A DNA stretch of 64,000 nucleotides from NCBI GenBank assembly GCA_032716605.1, contig CM064560.1, positions 10,413,744 through 10,477,743 of the forward strand. The letters are read 5' to 3'. Source of the DNA: Paralithodes platypus. Lineage: Eukaryota; Arthropoda; Malacostraca; Decapoda; Lithodidae. This document shows, one piece after another, positions 52,401 through 63,392 of the stretch. The notes under the pieces were generated by a model. The model did no database searches, was not told the origin of the DNA, and worked only from the letters and a program-made list of their open reading frames with translations. Made by a program: the position numbers and the translations under genes. Positions within the stretch are counted from its first letter, which is position 1, and every line of letters starts with the position of its first letter.

Positions 52401-54656
52401 CTCAAAGAATGAGGGAGGGAGATGAAGGAGCAGGGAGGTGGGAGATGGATGTAGTAGGAAGGGAGGTGGAGATGGATGTAGTAGACATGTGGGAGAGGGG
52501 AACAGGAAGGGGGATGAATTCAGGGGGGGAGGGGAGGAGGAAATGGAAAGCATGAAAAAAATGACAAGGATGACAAGATTTCCACACAGTGGAGGATCTG
52601 ATACAAAAAAGGGTACAATGGTACGGAGGGAGGGAGAGGACTTAGTACCTGAAAATAAAATTAAGCGATCATTCGAAAGGCATAAGAGCACCTTTCTGTC
52701 CATCTCCGGCCCACAGTTCTCCGGTTCCAGTAACTAGTACATATCTTCCGGTGAGTACTCTACGGTCACTACAAAATGGTCCTCAGCAAGACTTCCATGG
52801 ACCCTTCCTCCCTTTGTTTAGGCTGAGGGTTTGGCCTACAGGTGAAATAACTATACCGTACTATCCTCCCGAAGTCGTTTGTCTTCTATTGTACCCTTAG
52901 TTTCTGTACCTTTTCCGTACTGCTTCCTTCTGGGTGCTGGCGAGATCGCCCGATGTGACACCTGCACGACGGTGGGGGCATTGGACACCCGTTTGGCTTA
53001 TGATTCCCCATCCGCCTCACATCTAGATGTCACCCTATGGTTCTTTCCACACCAGATCGTACGGAAGGTACTGGGCGACAGTCTAGGGACAAACAACACA
53101 ACTATACCCTGTTAGGTAGGCCAGTAATGCTGGGGTGTAGAACAGAACTCAAGTAGAAGAAATCTTCTAACATTCTCACTAAATTCTCTTCCCTTAGTTC
53201 TCCTTTCACCCCTTCCAAATGGTAGATATTTAAACAGCCATGGACATTACAAAGTGCATTATTTGAATCAAAAATAACGTTAATAAATATTTTTACTTAC
53301 CATGTTGTCCCTTCATAAAACTCAACTTGTTATATTTGGATAAACTTCTACTTGAATTGGTTGATTTGAAGATTTTTTGGTTTTGGACCTAGAGGGGTTG
53401 TGAAATAGGTTCTCTAATATTTGATCTCTTCGTTTCTGACAGTCTAAGACAATGCAGGGGGAAGTGATATACAGTACATACATATACAAAGGTTGTCCCT
53501 AATGATCGGTTGGTGCAGGGGGACCCAGTTTAAATTGGTTGGCTATCAATAGGTGTACATTTTGGTGTGGTGTATGTGATGAGGGAGCAATGCTGGTGAG
53601 GGTGCTATGTGAGGGAGGGTCAAGGGACGTTGCTATGGGACGAGTGAGTATATGCATGTGGGGTGGAAGGGACAGTGGTGTGGGGAGGGATGGTTGTTGT
53701 TTCCCATGGACCAGATCCTAGGATTATACGTTCTTTTTTGCGTTTGCGTGCAATGTTCTGGTTCGAGATGCCGCTGTCCTGTTACCTTGTCTTTCCGCTT
53801 ACGTTTCCGTGTGTGTGGTTTGTGAAAATATCCTGTACCATATTTGTTTTTGGTGGAAAATCTCAATTCTCTCGGAAGTTTTCTTGGGCGTGAGGAGGAT
53901 AAGTACAGAATAAAGAGAAGAGAGAGAGAGAATAAGAGAGAGAGAGTAATTTTTTGATGAATTATAAAATATCTCATTGACTCCCACAATAATCCAAATG
54001 GCTAATATATGAATGGAATATATCCTGGTGTTTATGTAATGTGTGTACAGGATGGAGTGTGGTTTGGGGGAGGGATGGTGCTTCTGATTGGGTTTATTTA
54101 AGTGGAGTTTAGGGGGAGAGTGAGAGAAGGGGTGTTGAGTTTATACATACAAAAGTGAGTGATTAATGATAGTGGATATGGGAGACTTCTATAAATTAGT
54201 ATATTGGAGGCCGGTAACTACGAGAATTGAAAGAAAAAAAGATATATAAACTTATATGGGTACGATCGATACAAAACTTTTTATATTGCCTAGGGATAGA
54301 GAAATCAAAGAAGTGGAACATTTATCTTAAAGTGAGCACTGGTTAGACAAGGGTGACTGGGTAAAAAACATCTACCCATCGAAATAGTTTAAAGTAGGGA
54401 ATAAAAGCAGAAATGTGCCAAAACAGAAAAATGCGAGAGGACTACAAAAGCTGTGTGATACCAGTTAAGTATAAAGTGGTATGGTAGGTATATAAAATTT
54501 ATAAGTTAGGTTAATATTAGTTGTCTGGTAATTACGAGTTAGGAGATGAATACAGGAAAACTGGATGAACGAAGATCTCAGAAAAAGTTGATTAGAGATT
54601 AAATTCTTTAAAGTTAAAACAAAAGAAGAGACTGACTCAATACTGTGATTCAATAC
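52401..54656. other. Unassigned DNA, no clear gene
   Basis: A purine-skewed stretch (52400-52560) carries a short tandem duplication of GATGGATGTAGTAG. A 99-codon frame at 52438-52737 is Gly/Glu/Lys-rich and unrecognised. CTTCCG|GTGAGT at 52750 looks like a donor. From 52860 to 53110 the DNA is GC-richer but has no long frame. A GA microsatellite lies at 53913-53950. Confidence 0.35.
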
Positions 54657-54866
54657 GGTAGGGGGGGGGGGGGAGGGGGGAGGGAGGGGAGGTGAGGTAT
54701 CATTTAAAAAGAATGAGGACGAGGGAGAGGGGGAGGAGGGGGGGTGAGAGCGGGGGAGGGAGAGCGAGTAGAGAGGGGAGAGAGAGAGAGAGCAGAGGAG
54801 GAAGAGAGCGAGTGAGAGGGAAGAGAGTGCAAGGAGCGGAGTGGGAGAGGAGAGAGAGAGAGTGCA

Positions 54867-54897
<31 letters not shown>

Positions 54898-55318
54898 GGG
54901 GGTGAGTGCTGAGAGAGAGGAGCGAGAGAGAGAGAGAGGAAGAGAGAGCGAGTGCAAAGAGTGAGGAGAGAGAGCGAGCAAGAGTGAGAGAGAAGAGAGC
55001 GAGAAGAGGCGAGTGCAGAGAGTGAGAGAGAGAGCGAGGGTGCAAGAGTGGGAGAGAGAGAGCGAGTGAGAGAGAGAGAGAGAGTGAGAGAGAGTGCGCG
55101 AGTGCGAGTGAGTGAGAGCGAGGGAGAGAGTGCAAGAGGCGAGGCAAGGGAGCAAGAGGAGAGAGAGAGTGAGTGCAAGAGAGGAGAGCGAGTGCAGGAG
55201 GCGAGAGAGCGTGAAGAGTGAGAGAGAGAGCGAGTGAAGCGAGAGAGGGAGAGGGAGAGCGAGGAGTGAGAGTGAGGTGGAGAGAGAGAGCAAGAGAGTA
55301 CAAAGGAGTACAAAGGAA
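54657..55318. repeat. Purine (GAGA/GAGC) tract of about 660 bp
   Basis: It is nearly pure purine on the plus strand, opening with a G run (54661-54690). Ser/Leu-rich frames in all three minus-strand phases are artefacts. It touches the 3' end of the LINE at 55321, so it may have begun as that element's microsatellite tail. Confidence 0.9.
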
Positions 55319-55509
55319 ATCAAGCAACAACAGATCTAGTGACCCTTCTAGGTGTGCTTGTCCTCCAAAACACTGAGGATCAAGTGTCCAAACAGTGGTT
55401 TTAGAGTGGGTAAGGGAACATTGGAAAGGGAACTACTGCCCTGCCACTAACGTGGCAGGACTAGGAAGTTAGTAGGGGACATGGGTTAGTAACTGAGGGG
55501 AGGATAAAG

Positions 55510-57590
55510 TTATTCATTTACAAACGCAGTCAGTCGCGGGTTTGATGCGAGATATTTGTCTAGGCGGAATTTAAATGAATCAACGGTGCTGCAGTCTATA
55601 ACGTCTCGGGGAAGCCCATTCCACAAGTTGACAACTCGATTGAAGAAGAAAGAAGAAATTCTTAGATTCGTGTGAGTTAAAAGATTTACCAATAATTTTG
55701 CAAACCGTTTCCCCGCGTGTAATTAGATTGGTCGATAGTGAAGTACTTACTACAGTTCATATTGTCGATGCCTTTGATGATTTTGAACACTTGAATTAAG
55801 TCGCCTCTTAATCTGCGCTGGGTTAAAGGAAATAGATTTAATTCTCTAAGACGCTCTTCGTATGGTTTGTTCTTTAGGCTAGGTATCATTTTGGTAACTC
55901 TACGTTGAACTCGTTCTAGCTTGTTTATATCTTTTTGGTAATAAGGGCACCAGGATTGAACGCAGTATTCCAGAAGAGGGCGGACTAAGGAATTGTAAAG
56001 GGTTAGGATAACTTCTTTGGATTTATGCTCAAATGACCTGCCTATAAAGCCAATTATTTTGTTTGCCTTCTTAACAACTTCTGAACATTGTTGACTCGGT
56101 TTTAGGTTACTCGATATTGTTACTCCCAGATCAGTTTCTCTGTTTACATTCTTAAGCTGAGTGCCATTCATCGAATAGTTTGCTTTCTCATTTAGGTATC
56201 CGACATGTAGTACTTTACATTTATCCGCATTGAAACTCATTTGCCAAATTTGGGCCCAACATGACAATTTATCTAGATTGTGTTGCATATCGTCAACTTG
56301 TTCTTTTGAGAGTACGCTTTGCAATTTTTGTATCGTCAGCAAATTTTGAGATTGTGCAGGTGAGACCCTCATCTATGTCGTTGATGTAAATTAGAAAGAG
56401 AATTGGTCCTAGTACCGATCCCTGGGGTACCCCGCTACTTACATTGGTCCATTTAGATGCCTTACCGTTTATGACTACCCTTTGCTTTCTGTTGCTGAGC
56501 CAATTTTCTATCCATTTCAACACACCGTCTTGTATTCCATGCGCTTTTAGTTTTAGCAGTAAACGTTTGTGGGGAACTTTGTCAAAGGCCTTTTGAAAAT
56601 CAAGGTATATAATATCTACAGCTTTACTCTCATCGTAGAGGTTGAGGATATCGTGGAAGAAGTCTAAGAGGTTTGTTAAACAGGAACGTTTTTTACGAAA
56701 GCCGTGTTGAGTATCTTTAAGTATGTTATTTTCCTCTAAGTGATTTACGAGTCTGTCTCGTATGACCGTTTCTAGCATTTTACATACAACTGAGGTTAAG
56801 CTAATTGGACGATAGTTATGGGTAGGGATTTGCTGCCTTTTTTGAATATCGGTGTTACGTTGGCTAGCTTCCACTGATCAGGCATAGTTCCAGACTGCAA
56901 GGATTTATTGAATAGTAATGTCAGTGGTTTGGAGAGCTCATTCTTAGCTTCCTTTAGAACTCTAGGCGAGATTGTATCAGGTCTTGGCGTTTTATTTACC
57001 TTGAGTTTATCTAAACAATTCAATACTTCTCTCTCTGTAACGGTGATATTGCTTAGAACATCTGAATTATCAATCTGAATCGGCGATGGTGTAGGGATAT
57101 CACTGAGGTCTTCTGTTGTAAAAACTGATGCAAAGAAGGTATTGAGGGCATTACTCATTTGTACTTCGTCTTTGGTGTATTCTCCTTTTTCATCGACTAA
57201 CGGTCCAACAGTTGAAGTAACTACTTTTTTCTTTCTGATATAACTATAGAATTCTTTCGGGTTTGTTTTACTTTGATTCGCAATATGTAACTCTAAGGTC
57301 TTTTTACTTTGCTTAATTAACTTTTTGGCTTTGCGTCGTAGCTCTACAAATTTCACCCGTTCTTCGTCATTTTGTGAGGATTTTAATCTATCATTAGCAA
57401 ATTTTTTAGCAAGCAGGCAGTTTGAAATATCTTTATTCCACCATTTGGGCTTATTATTATGGCCTGGACGCCGTATTTTCGATGGTATGCAGTCTTGCAC
57501 TGCTTTTAGGTAAGTGGTTTCGAATAACTTCCAAGATGTATTTATGTCGTTATTGTTAATTAAAAAGCTCCAGTCAGTTTCTTTAAACAT
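55510..57590 (-). pseudogene. CR1-like reverse transcriptase and C-terminal region, four overlapping frames
   Basis: The parts are 57590-56796 (linker to [20 protein letters not shown], the RT fingers), 56874-56293 ([16 protein letters not shown], box [33 protein letters not shown]), 56372-55686 (CWAQIWQMSFNADKCKVLHV, LVRPLLEYCVQSWCPYY) and 55692-55510 (NRVVNLWNGLPRDVID, SFKFRLDKYL). Each overlap marks one single-base indel. It ends with a stop at 55510-55512. Confidence 0.88.
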
Positions 57591-57599
57591 AGCTCTAAG

Positions 57600-58270
57600 T
57601 TTATGGAAAGTTTACTTTCTTGAAATTAGGGACTTTTTCGATGCTACTATTTGGTTCGTTACTAGTAAACTTTAAAGTGAAAGTTATCGTACGATGGTCG
57701 CTGTTACTGAATCATCACCAACATTCAAATTCTCTATCAATTCTTCTTTTGTTGCAAGTACAATGTCAAGAACGTTATTACCACGGGTCGGCATTCGAAC
57801 AAATTGATAAAGCGAACTCTCTTGCAAGTTCGTATACAAGTCATGTCCGGAGTGTGAAGTAAGAGTATCGCCCCACTTGGTCACAGGTAAATTAAAGTCG
57901 CCAAAAATTACGGTATCTTGTGAGTTACTTACATCTGCAATTTGTTCGTAAATTTCTCGGTCAGTTTGCACTGATTGAGCTGGAGGTCTGTATATTAACG
58001 CAAGTATATTTTTGTACCTTTATTATTCTTTATTAGCACAAAAGATGTGTCGACGTTCACAATTTGAGGTTTTGGACACGAGGGTCGGGTAAGACTTTTC
58101 TTGATATAAAATAAAAACGCCACCATCCATTTTTTATTATTCGGCTGTTCTCAAACATTACATAACCGGGAAGTGAATACTCTGCTAAAAAGTCTCTATC
58201 TTGGTATTGAGCCAAGATTCTGTTATGCCAATCACATCATAATTTTCTGTAAAACACTAGTTCCTCAAAT
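57600..58270 (-). pseudogene. CR1-like endonuclease, broken
   Basis: DVIGITESWL (58200-58240) marks the Glu motif, with stops and shifts after it. LIYRPPAQS and QTDREIYEQI follow, then IFGDFNLPVTKWGD (about 57880-57910) and NVLDIVLATKEELIENL. The terminal SDHRTI motif lies near 57690, in a shifted frame. The first residues are beyond the N run. Confidence 0.82.
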
Positions 58271-58282
58271 CTGAAAATTTAT

Positions 58283-58382
58283 NNNNNNNNNNNNNNNNNN
58301 NNNNNNNNNNNNNNNNNNNNNNNNNNNNNNNNNNNNNNNNNNNNNNNNNNNNNNNNNNNNNNNNNNNNNNNNNNNNNNNNNN
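58283..58382. other. Assembly gap, 100 N
   Basis: A run of exactly 100 N, the usual placeholder for a gap of unknown size. Sequence on the two sides may not be close in the genome. Confidence 0.98.
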
Positions 58383-58938
58383 GACGAGAAGGGTCACCAC
58401 GCTGACCCTCACTCACAGCCTCATCCTCACCAAGTAGTTTTGCTTGTTCCCTAGCTGCCGCGGCCGCCTTCTCAAGTATTTTCTGCTTATACAAATGTAG
58501 CTTGAAAGGCGATTTACCAGGGGAAGGGCTTGGCGTCGTGTCACTTAAGCGAAATTTGGTGAGTGACCTTGAACTCTCCCACTCGCTCACTCTCTCAAGT
58601 TCACTGTCTTTAGGTAAACCAGCTTCCTCAACAACTGGTACATCACCTTCATCACTCTCATCACTGTCATGTTCTCACGCAAATCCCAGGAATTGCTCTT
58701 CTTTGTCACTCTCATGGCCATAATCACTCGACTTATAATTACTGGAGTCGTCACTGACTTCATCATCAACATTATGCTTGGCATCAGCTCGCTCATAAAG
58801 TCTCAATGTCGTCTCAATACCTCCGGGAGATAACACATTTAGGCGATGGCGTCGGGGTAAGGCGCGACGAACAAGCAAGGGCGTCGTAGGAAGCACGGTA
58901 TCGGACACAGCGGAATCACTATTTGGCGTACTGTCCAT
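58383..58938 (-). pseudogene. N-terminal part of an acidic, Ser-rich protein, possibly a piggyBac-like transposase
   Basis: ATG at 58936-58938 opens a frame of about 185 codons that continues into the gap with a single internal TGA at 58675-58677; the same frame simply resumes after it (a CGA to TGA change would explain this). It begins MDSTPNSDSAVSD, has a basic patch RRALPRRHRLNVL, then acidic blocks (DDEVSDDSSNYKSSD, DSDESDEGD) and an Ala-rich helix-like stretch EKAAAAAREQAKLL. No catalytic domain is visible; that part would lie in the gap. An acidic disordered N-terminus is common in piggyBac-like transposases, and the upstream DNA supports this. A host nuclear protein is the main alternative. 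Confidence 0.35.
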
Positions 58939-59009
58939 GATGGCGTCGGGGTAGATACTGTTGCTGTGGCGGAGTTTACGCCTGGTGGCGCCACCTACCG
59001 TCCCACGAT

Positions 59010-59136
59010 ACCGAAAATGTACGCGCGGCATTCGAAAGCACGCACGCAAGCAATGGGCGTTCAAGAGCCCTTCCGGGTTGCGCGGGCCGAGGTTGTTATG
59101 GGCGTTCAAGAGCCCATCCGGGTTGGAGGGGTTAAT
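59010..59136 (-). promoter_or_regulatory. TTAA end with paired subterminal repeats
   Basis: On the minus strand TTAACCCCTCCAACCCGG starts at 59136. CAACCCGGATGGGCTCTTGA with ACGCCCAT occurs twice, at about 59100-59126 and 59048-59075, about 50 bp apart. TTAA plus a CCC terminus plus subterminal direct repeats is the layout of piggyBac transposon ends. The ATG of the acidic ORF follows about 110 bp inside. Confidence 0.45.
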
Positions 59137-59645
59137 GTAGCCTAGTGAGAAAAAACTGGAAAACAGTATACAGTACAGTAACAACAAATATTTGTAGCAA
59201 TATGGTACAAATAATGCCTGTAAATCACAAAAAGAATATGTTAATCACAAAAGAATATTATGCCTGTAAATCACAAAAAATATGTTAGCAATAGAACACA
59301 ATTTATGCCTGAAAATAAAACAAAAATTGATGTTAGCAGTATGACACAGGTAAAGCCTGAAAATTGCAAATGGACTAGTAATTTGTTACAAAATTTACTG
59401 GAAAAAAAAAGTGGGAGAGGGTTAATTTAGCCTAGTGAGAAAACTGGATAGCAGTATGCAGTACAGTAACAAAAAATATTGGTTAGCAATATGGTACAAT
59501 TAATGCCTGTAAATCACAAAAAGAATATGTTAATCACAAAAAGAATATGTTAGCAATAGAAACACAATTTTATGCCCGAAAATAAAAATAAAATGATGTT
59601 AGCAGTATGACACAGTTAGGCTAAAGCCTGTATATTAGTTTATAC
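59133..59645 (+). repeat. 288-bp tandem duplication, two copies
   Basis: GGTTAATGTAGCCTAGTGAG at 59132 and GGTTAATTTAGCCTAGTGAG at 59420 start the copies. Inside, AATGCCTGTAAATCACAAAA and AATATGTTAGCAATAG words recur. The second copy is shortened at its end. Confidence 0.8.
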
Positions 59646-60289
59646 AGTGGTCGACACAATAATAATAATAATGGAGTTAGTAATATCCCTGGTAAGAGTG
59701 TGAGAGGCCTATTAATATGGTGACAAGTATCTGAAATGCGATTAATAAATAGGCTATCAAAAAGTATTACAGTAGCTAAATTATTCTAACCCAATATTAA
59801 AAACTATCTTGACAAATGTTAGTGTGTGCGATTTATATAGATAACCAAGATAAAAAGTTCAACCAAGTACAGTATTGGCTAGACTTTGATATATAAAATA
59901 CAAGAAGAGGGTTTGTTTATGCGTACACAGGTGGCGCTTGGTATCGGCGGCGTCTCTACTAACTTGACAAATAGAATTTTGAAAAACAAACGTTTATCAG
60001 TCAAAACTACAGTACAATGTCATGCAAGATAACTACTGGGTGGTTTGCTAAGCACTTAACTACAGTGAGGTCTAAAAATATCTACAATAAGTGCTAGAAC
60101 TTTAATATGAAACAAGCAAGTAGTTTGTTTACTTTAGAGCATCGGTCGTCACTAACCGGTACAAATGTAAACAAAAGCAGTCTCGATAAAACAAACGTTT
60201 ATCAGTCAAAACACAGCAAAATTACATGCAAAACAACTACAGGGCAGTTAAGCTAGAGCTTAGCTACAGCTCATGCAAACAAATAAGGG
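59646..60289. other. AT-rich DNA with an 80-bp direct repeat
   Basis: AAACAAACGTTTATCAGTCA starts two similar segments at 59988 and 60191, each ending with TTAACTACA/TTAGCTACA. No gene. Confidence 0.5.
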
Positions 60290-60985
60290 GATGAGTAATG
60301 GAGTACTCAAGTTATGGTCAAATTTCGAGCAGCGAGAGCGAAGTGCTGTTGGCGGGTTGGCGCGTCGGGCTCGAGAGGGAACCAGTGACATCGAGAAAGC
60401 ATTCTTGATGGTCAAGCTAAAGGAGGAAGATAGAGATGTAACCCGCTTTCTTTGGTTCAGCGACATTAGCGACTCTGAAAGTACGGTCATAATTTACCGT
60501 TTCCGGGTTGTACTCTTTGGGGCCACGTGTTCACAGTTTTTGTTAAATGCCACAATCAGAAAACATCTAGCTGACACTCATGAGGACACAAGTAAACTAT
60601 CTCGCGGATTATATATAGACAATTTGCAGGGTTATAGCGATAGTCAAGATGATTTGTTATATACATACTGGCAAGCACGCAGATTGTTTGCGGATGCACA
60701 TCTATTTCTCCGCGAGTGGGTTACTAATAGTGAAGATCTTCAGAGTTTGATACAGGTGGACGGTAACGGCATCTCTTAACCAGGAAAAGTCCAGAAATTT
60801 GGGGATGATCTGGCAACCTAAACATGACATACTAACTTATCAAACAAGGTCTTTTGCTCAGCAGACAGGAGCTCACACCAAAAGAAGTCTGTTGAGCAAA
60901 GTTACGCAATTTTTTGATCCTTTGGGTCTAGCATTACCCGTTACCATAAGAGCTAGGATTCTAATGCAGGAAGTTTAGAGACGTA
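60290..60985 (+). pseudogene. BEL/Pao reverse transcriptase fragment
   Basis: DIEKAFLMVKLKEEDRDVTR holds the first catalytic Asp, and FRVVLFGATCSQFLLNATIR is the Pao-type replacement of the usual VPFG motif. The active site is YIDNL rather than YVDN/YVDD, so the last Asp is Asn, as in many Pao elements. The frame stops at 60777-60779, and the next conserved piece (SLLSKVTQFFDPLGLALPVT, from about 60889) is in another frame. A TAG at 60976-60978 stands where Trp is usual. Confidence 0.86.
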
Positions 60986-61005
60986 AAATAGGATGGGATG
61001 ACAGT

Positions 61006-61878
61006 TTGCCCGAGGACCTGAATGACCAAGGGACATTGTTGTTGAATGAGTATGCCATCCTATGTACTAAACCTATACCTCGTAAAGTGGCGGCGTTCGG
61101 TGACGTTACGTTAAACACGTTTTGTGATGCTAGCGCCACAGCATACGGGGTAGCCATATATGTCGTTACTTCATTTGGGGCACATTTAGTTACAGCCCGG
61201 GCCAAGGTAGCCCCGATTAAAAAGGTAACTATCCCTAAAATGGAATTGACTGCCATGCTGCTATTAGCACGTCTGGTGCAACATGTACGCGCAGCATACG
61301 AGAGCGAATTAAATATTGAAATCGTTCACGTTTGGTGCGATAGTCAGGTCGCACTCAACTGGATACATAGCAAGAAGTCTCTGCCAGTTTATGTGAGGAA
61401 TAGGGTAGATAAGATTAGGGCCCTATTGCCAGACATTGCTTATCATTATGTAAATACAAAAGAAGACCCTAGTGATCTCATAACTAGGGGTATAATGGCT
61501 AGCCAGCTAGTGAAGTCCGAATTGTGGTGGCATGGTCCAAAGTGGCTGCTCCATGAAACTGAATGGACGATATGGCATGCTGTTGGTGAGGGACTTCTGC
61601 CACTGGAAACAGTGGCAGTTACAGCCCAACCAAATGAGCCACCGGGTCCAATCATAGAGTGGGCAAGATTCGGTGACTATAATAAACTAGTCAGAGTTGT
61701 AGCTTGGGTATTGCGATATGTATCCAATCTCAAGCTTAAAGTAACGGGCCAACTCTGCAACAGGGGTCACAACATTGATGCTCGTGAATTTAAAGCAGCT
61801 GAAGTAACTTTGATCAAATGGGTTCAAGTAGAAACCTTTTCCAATGAATTAGAATCCTTGAAAAGCTCGAATTTATAA
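61006..61878 (+). CDS. BEL/Pao RNase H region (pol fragment), open frame
   Basis: FCDASATAYGVAIYV carries the first RNase H Asp, KVTIPKMELTAMLLLARL the Glu, and VWCDSQVALNWI the second Asp, with VYVRNRVDKIRALLP and YHYVNTKEDPSDLITRG, the signature of Pao pol. WWHGPKWLL follows. The piece is intact across about 290 codons and would remove the RNA strand from cDNA hybrids. It has no start of its own; it is the middle of a polyprotein. Confidence 0.88.
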   Translation: MPEDLNDQGTLLLNEYAILCTKPIPRKVAAFGDVTLNTFCDASATAYGVAIYVVTSFGAHLVTARAKVAPIKKVTIPKMELTAMLLLARLVQHVRAAYESELNIEIVHVWCDSQVALNWIHSKKSLPVYVRNRVDKIRALLPDIAYHYVNTKEDPSDLITRGIMASQLVKSELWWHGPKWLLHETEWTIWHAVGEGLLPLETVAVTAQPNEPPGPIIEWARFGDYNKLVRVVAWVLRYVSNLKLKVTGQLCNRGHNIDAREFKAAEVTLIKWVQVETFSNELESLKSSNL

Positions 61879-61885
61879 GACATTA

Positions 61886-62614
61886 ATGCCTAATATAGTG
61901 CGTCAACTAAGGTTGCACCTAGACAATGGCCTCATCAGGTGTGAGGGTCGCCTGAAGTGGTCGGGTGTACCAGACGGCACAAACCGCCCTATACTTATGC
62001 CAACAAGACATCACGTTACTGATCTATTGATCATACGTGCACATAGGGAAATAAAACACTACGGGGTATGTCATATTATATCAAATTTACGTCTCACATG
62101 GTGGATACCCAGAGTTCGACAAGTAGCTCGACGCGTAGTAAGGAAGTGTGTAATATGCCAGAGACTAAAAGGTAAACCTTATGCAACTGGACCAGCTCCA
62201 CCTCTACCTGAATGCCGTGTAAAGCACGTAGAACCTTTCCAAGCGGTAGGATTAGATTACACAGGGGCATTGAAGACGAGGGAGCATGAGAAGGTTTATA
62301 TATTATTGTTTACATGTGTGATGTCTCGAGCGGTACACCTAGAACTATGTGATAATATGTCTAGCGAAGAATTTATGCTGGCGTTTAGACGGTTTTGTGC
62401 CCGTCGTTCATTCCCTCAACTCATTCTTAGCGACAATGCTCCCACTTATGTCCAGGCATCAAAATATCTGAAGGATATGAGCAGTTATCCTACAATCATC
62501 ACTTTTATGGGAGAGAGAAAGTGCGAATGGAGTTTCATCCCAGTTAAGGTACCTTGGTTTGGTGGAATGTGGGAACGGTGTGTCGGCATAGTAAGTCAGG
62601 ACTCAGAGCGGTAG
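61886..62614 (+). pseudogene. BEL/Pao integrase, frameshifted
   Basis: The zinc-binding part has HREIKHYG and CVICQRLK, an HHCC finger. The core has VGLDYTGAL (first Asp), LILSDNAPTY (second Asp) and, about 35 residues on, the Glu region PWFGGMWERC. The frame ends at 62614; related words continue in shifted frames (ALLKKSELTTVLTEIEAVVN, then PLTPTHLLYGKPL at about 62725, stop at 62889-62891). It would join cDNA to host DNA. It is one base out of frame with the RNase H piece. Confidence 0.88.
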
Positions 62615-62887
62615 TAGGACGTGCTCTATTAAAGAAGAGTGAGTTGACAACAGTCCTCACAGAGATAGAGGCAGTCGTGAATGATCGCTTACATATGTGT
62701 ACACCGACCTGCAAGAACCACTACCATTAACGCCAACTCACTTGCTATATGGAAAACCATTGACTGCGTTTCCATCTGATTTACAATCTATAGTAGAGTT
62801 AGAGGATCCCTCGTTGTACTCTGAGGTAGCGGTGTCTAAGAGATACCAGTATTATAGGTTTGACTCCTGCAAGGAGATAAAGAAAAC

Positions 62888-63392
62888 CTAATATTTAGTA
62901 GTGGCCCCGTAATCATTGACGATTATGCCTATTACATAATGCCTCCTCTTCAAACGCTCATTTACCGTAGTTTGAATCTACCGCGCAGAGCATAAAAAAT
63001 TTGAGGAGCCTTCATCATGAGCGCACGCAACCTCACTCATGGTTCTGTCATTATGAAATTGGGTTCTTACTACGAAAAAACTTTGTAACAAATAATAAAT
63101 AAAAAGAAAATAAGAATAACTATTCATAAGCTTTCCATATACTCGTGGATGTACTTGTGTGGATATTTGAACAAAGGCTGACTTCAGGCGTCATACTTCC
63201 TTCTCCACTGACATATCAAGTAAACCAAAATCCTTAATACATCAACGAATGGGAAGGGGATGGTCGGGAGGGCCCCAGTCGTCAAAGATTTTGGGGGGAC
63301 TACTAAATATTAAGTTTTTTTTATCTTCTTTCAGGGGTCAAACCTATAATTTATTAGTGGCCCCTCCATCATTGACGATTATGCCTGATATC
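62888..63392 (+). repeat. Pair of direct repeats after BEL/Pao pol
   Basis: TAGTGGCCCCGTAATCATTG ACGATTATGCCT at 62900-62931 and TTAGTGGCCCCTCCATCATT GACGATTATGCCT at 63356-63388, about 455 bp apart. The second is followed by ACTGGAGGGGGACA, which looks like a polypurine tract before a 3' LTR. Confidence 0.55.

Larger units (their letters stand above)
55321..58282 (-). mobile_element. CR1-like LINE, decayed, 5' end lost in the gap
   Basis: It is read from the gap leftwards: endonuclease, linker, reverse transcriptase, C-terminal region, then about 190 bases of 3' UTR. At least five frameshifts or stops break it. The order and the [20 protein letters not shown] and FADDTKI motifs fit the CR1/L2 group. 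Confidence 0.88.
60290..62891 (+). mobile_element. BEL/Pao LTR retrotransposon pol, internal fragment
   Basis: RT, RNase H and integrase in the BEL/Pao order with the group's diagnostic words. Gag, protease and the first part of RT are missing, and neither LTR is recognised with confidence. At least one stop and several frameshifts disable it. Confidence 0.88.

Noticed and set aside
52438..52737. 99-codon Gly/Glu/Lys-rich frame
   Set aside because: The purine-skewed DNA gives open frames on both strands. There is a donor-like GTGAGT nearby, but no acceptor or homology I can name.
54465..55330. Ser/Leu-rich frames of 200-280 codons
   Set aside because: Three overlapping phases of a pure purine/pyrimidine tract are open together, as expected from composition alone.
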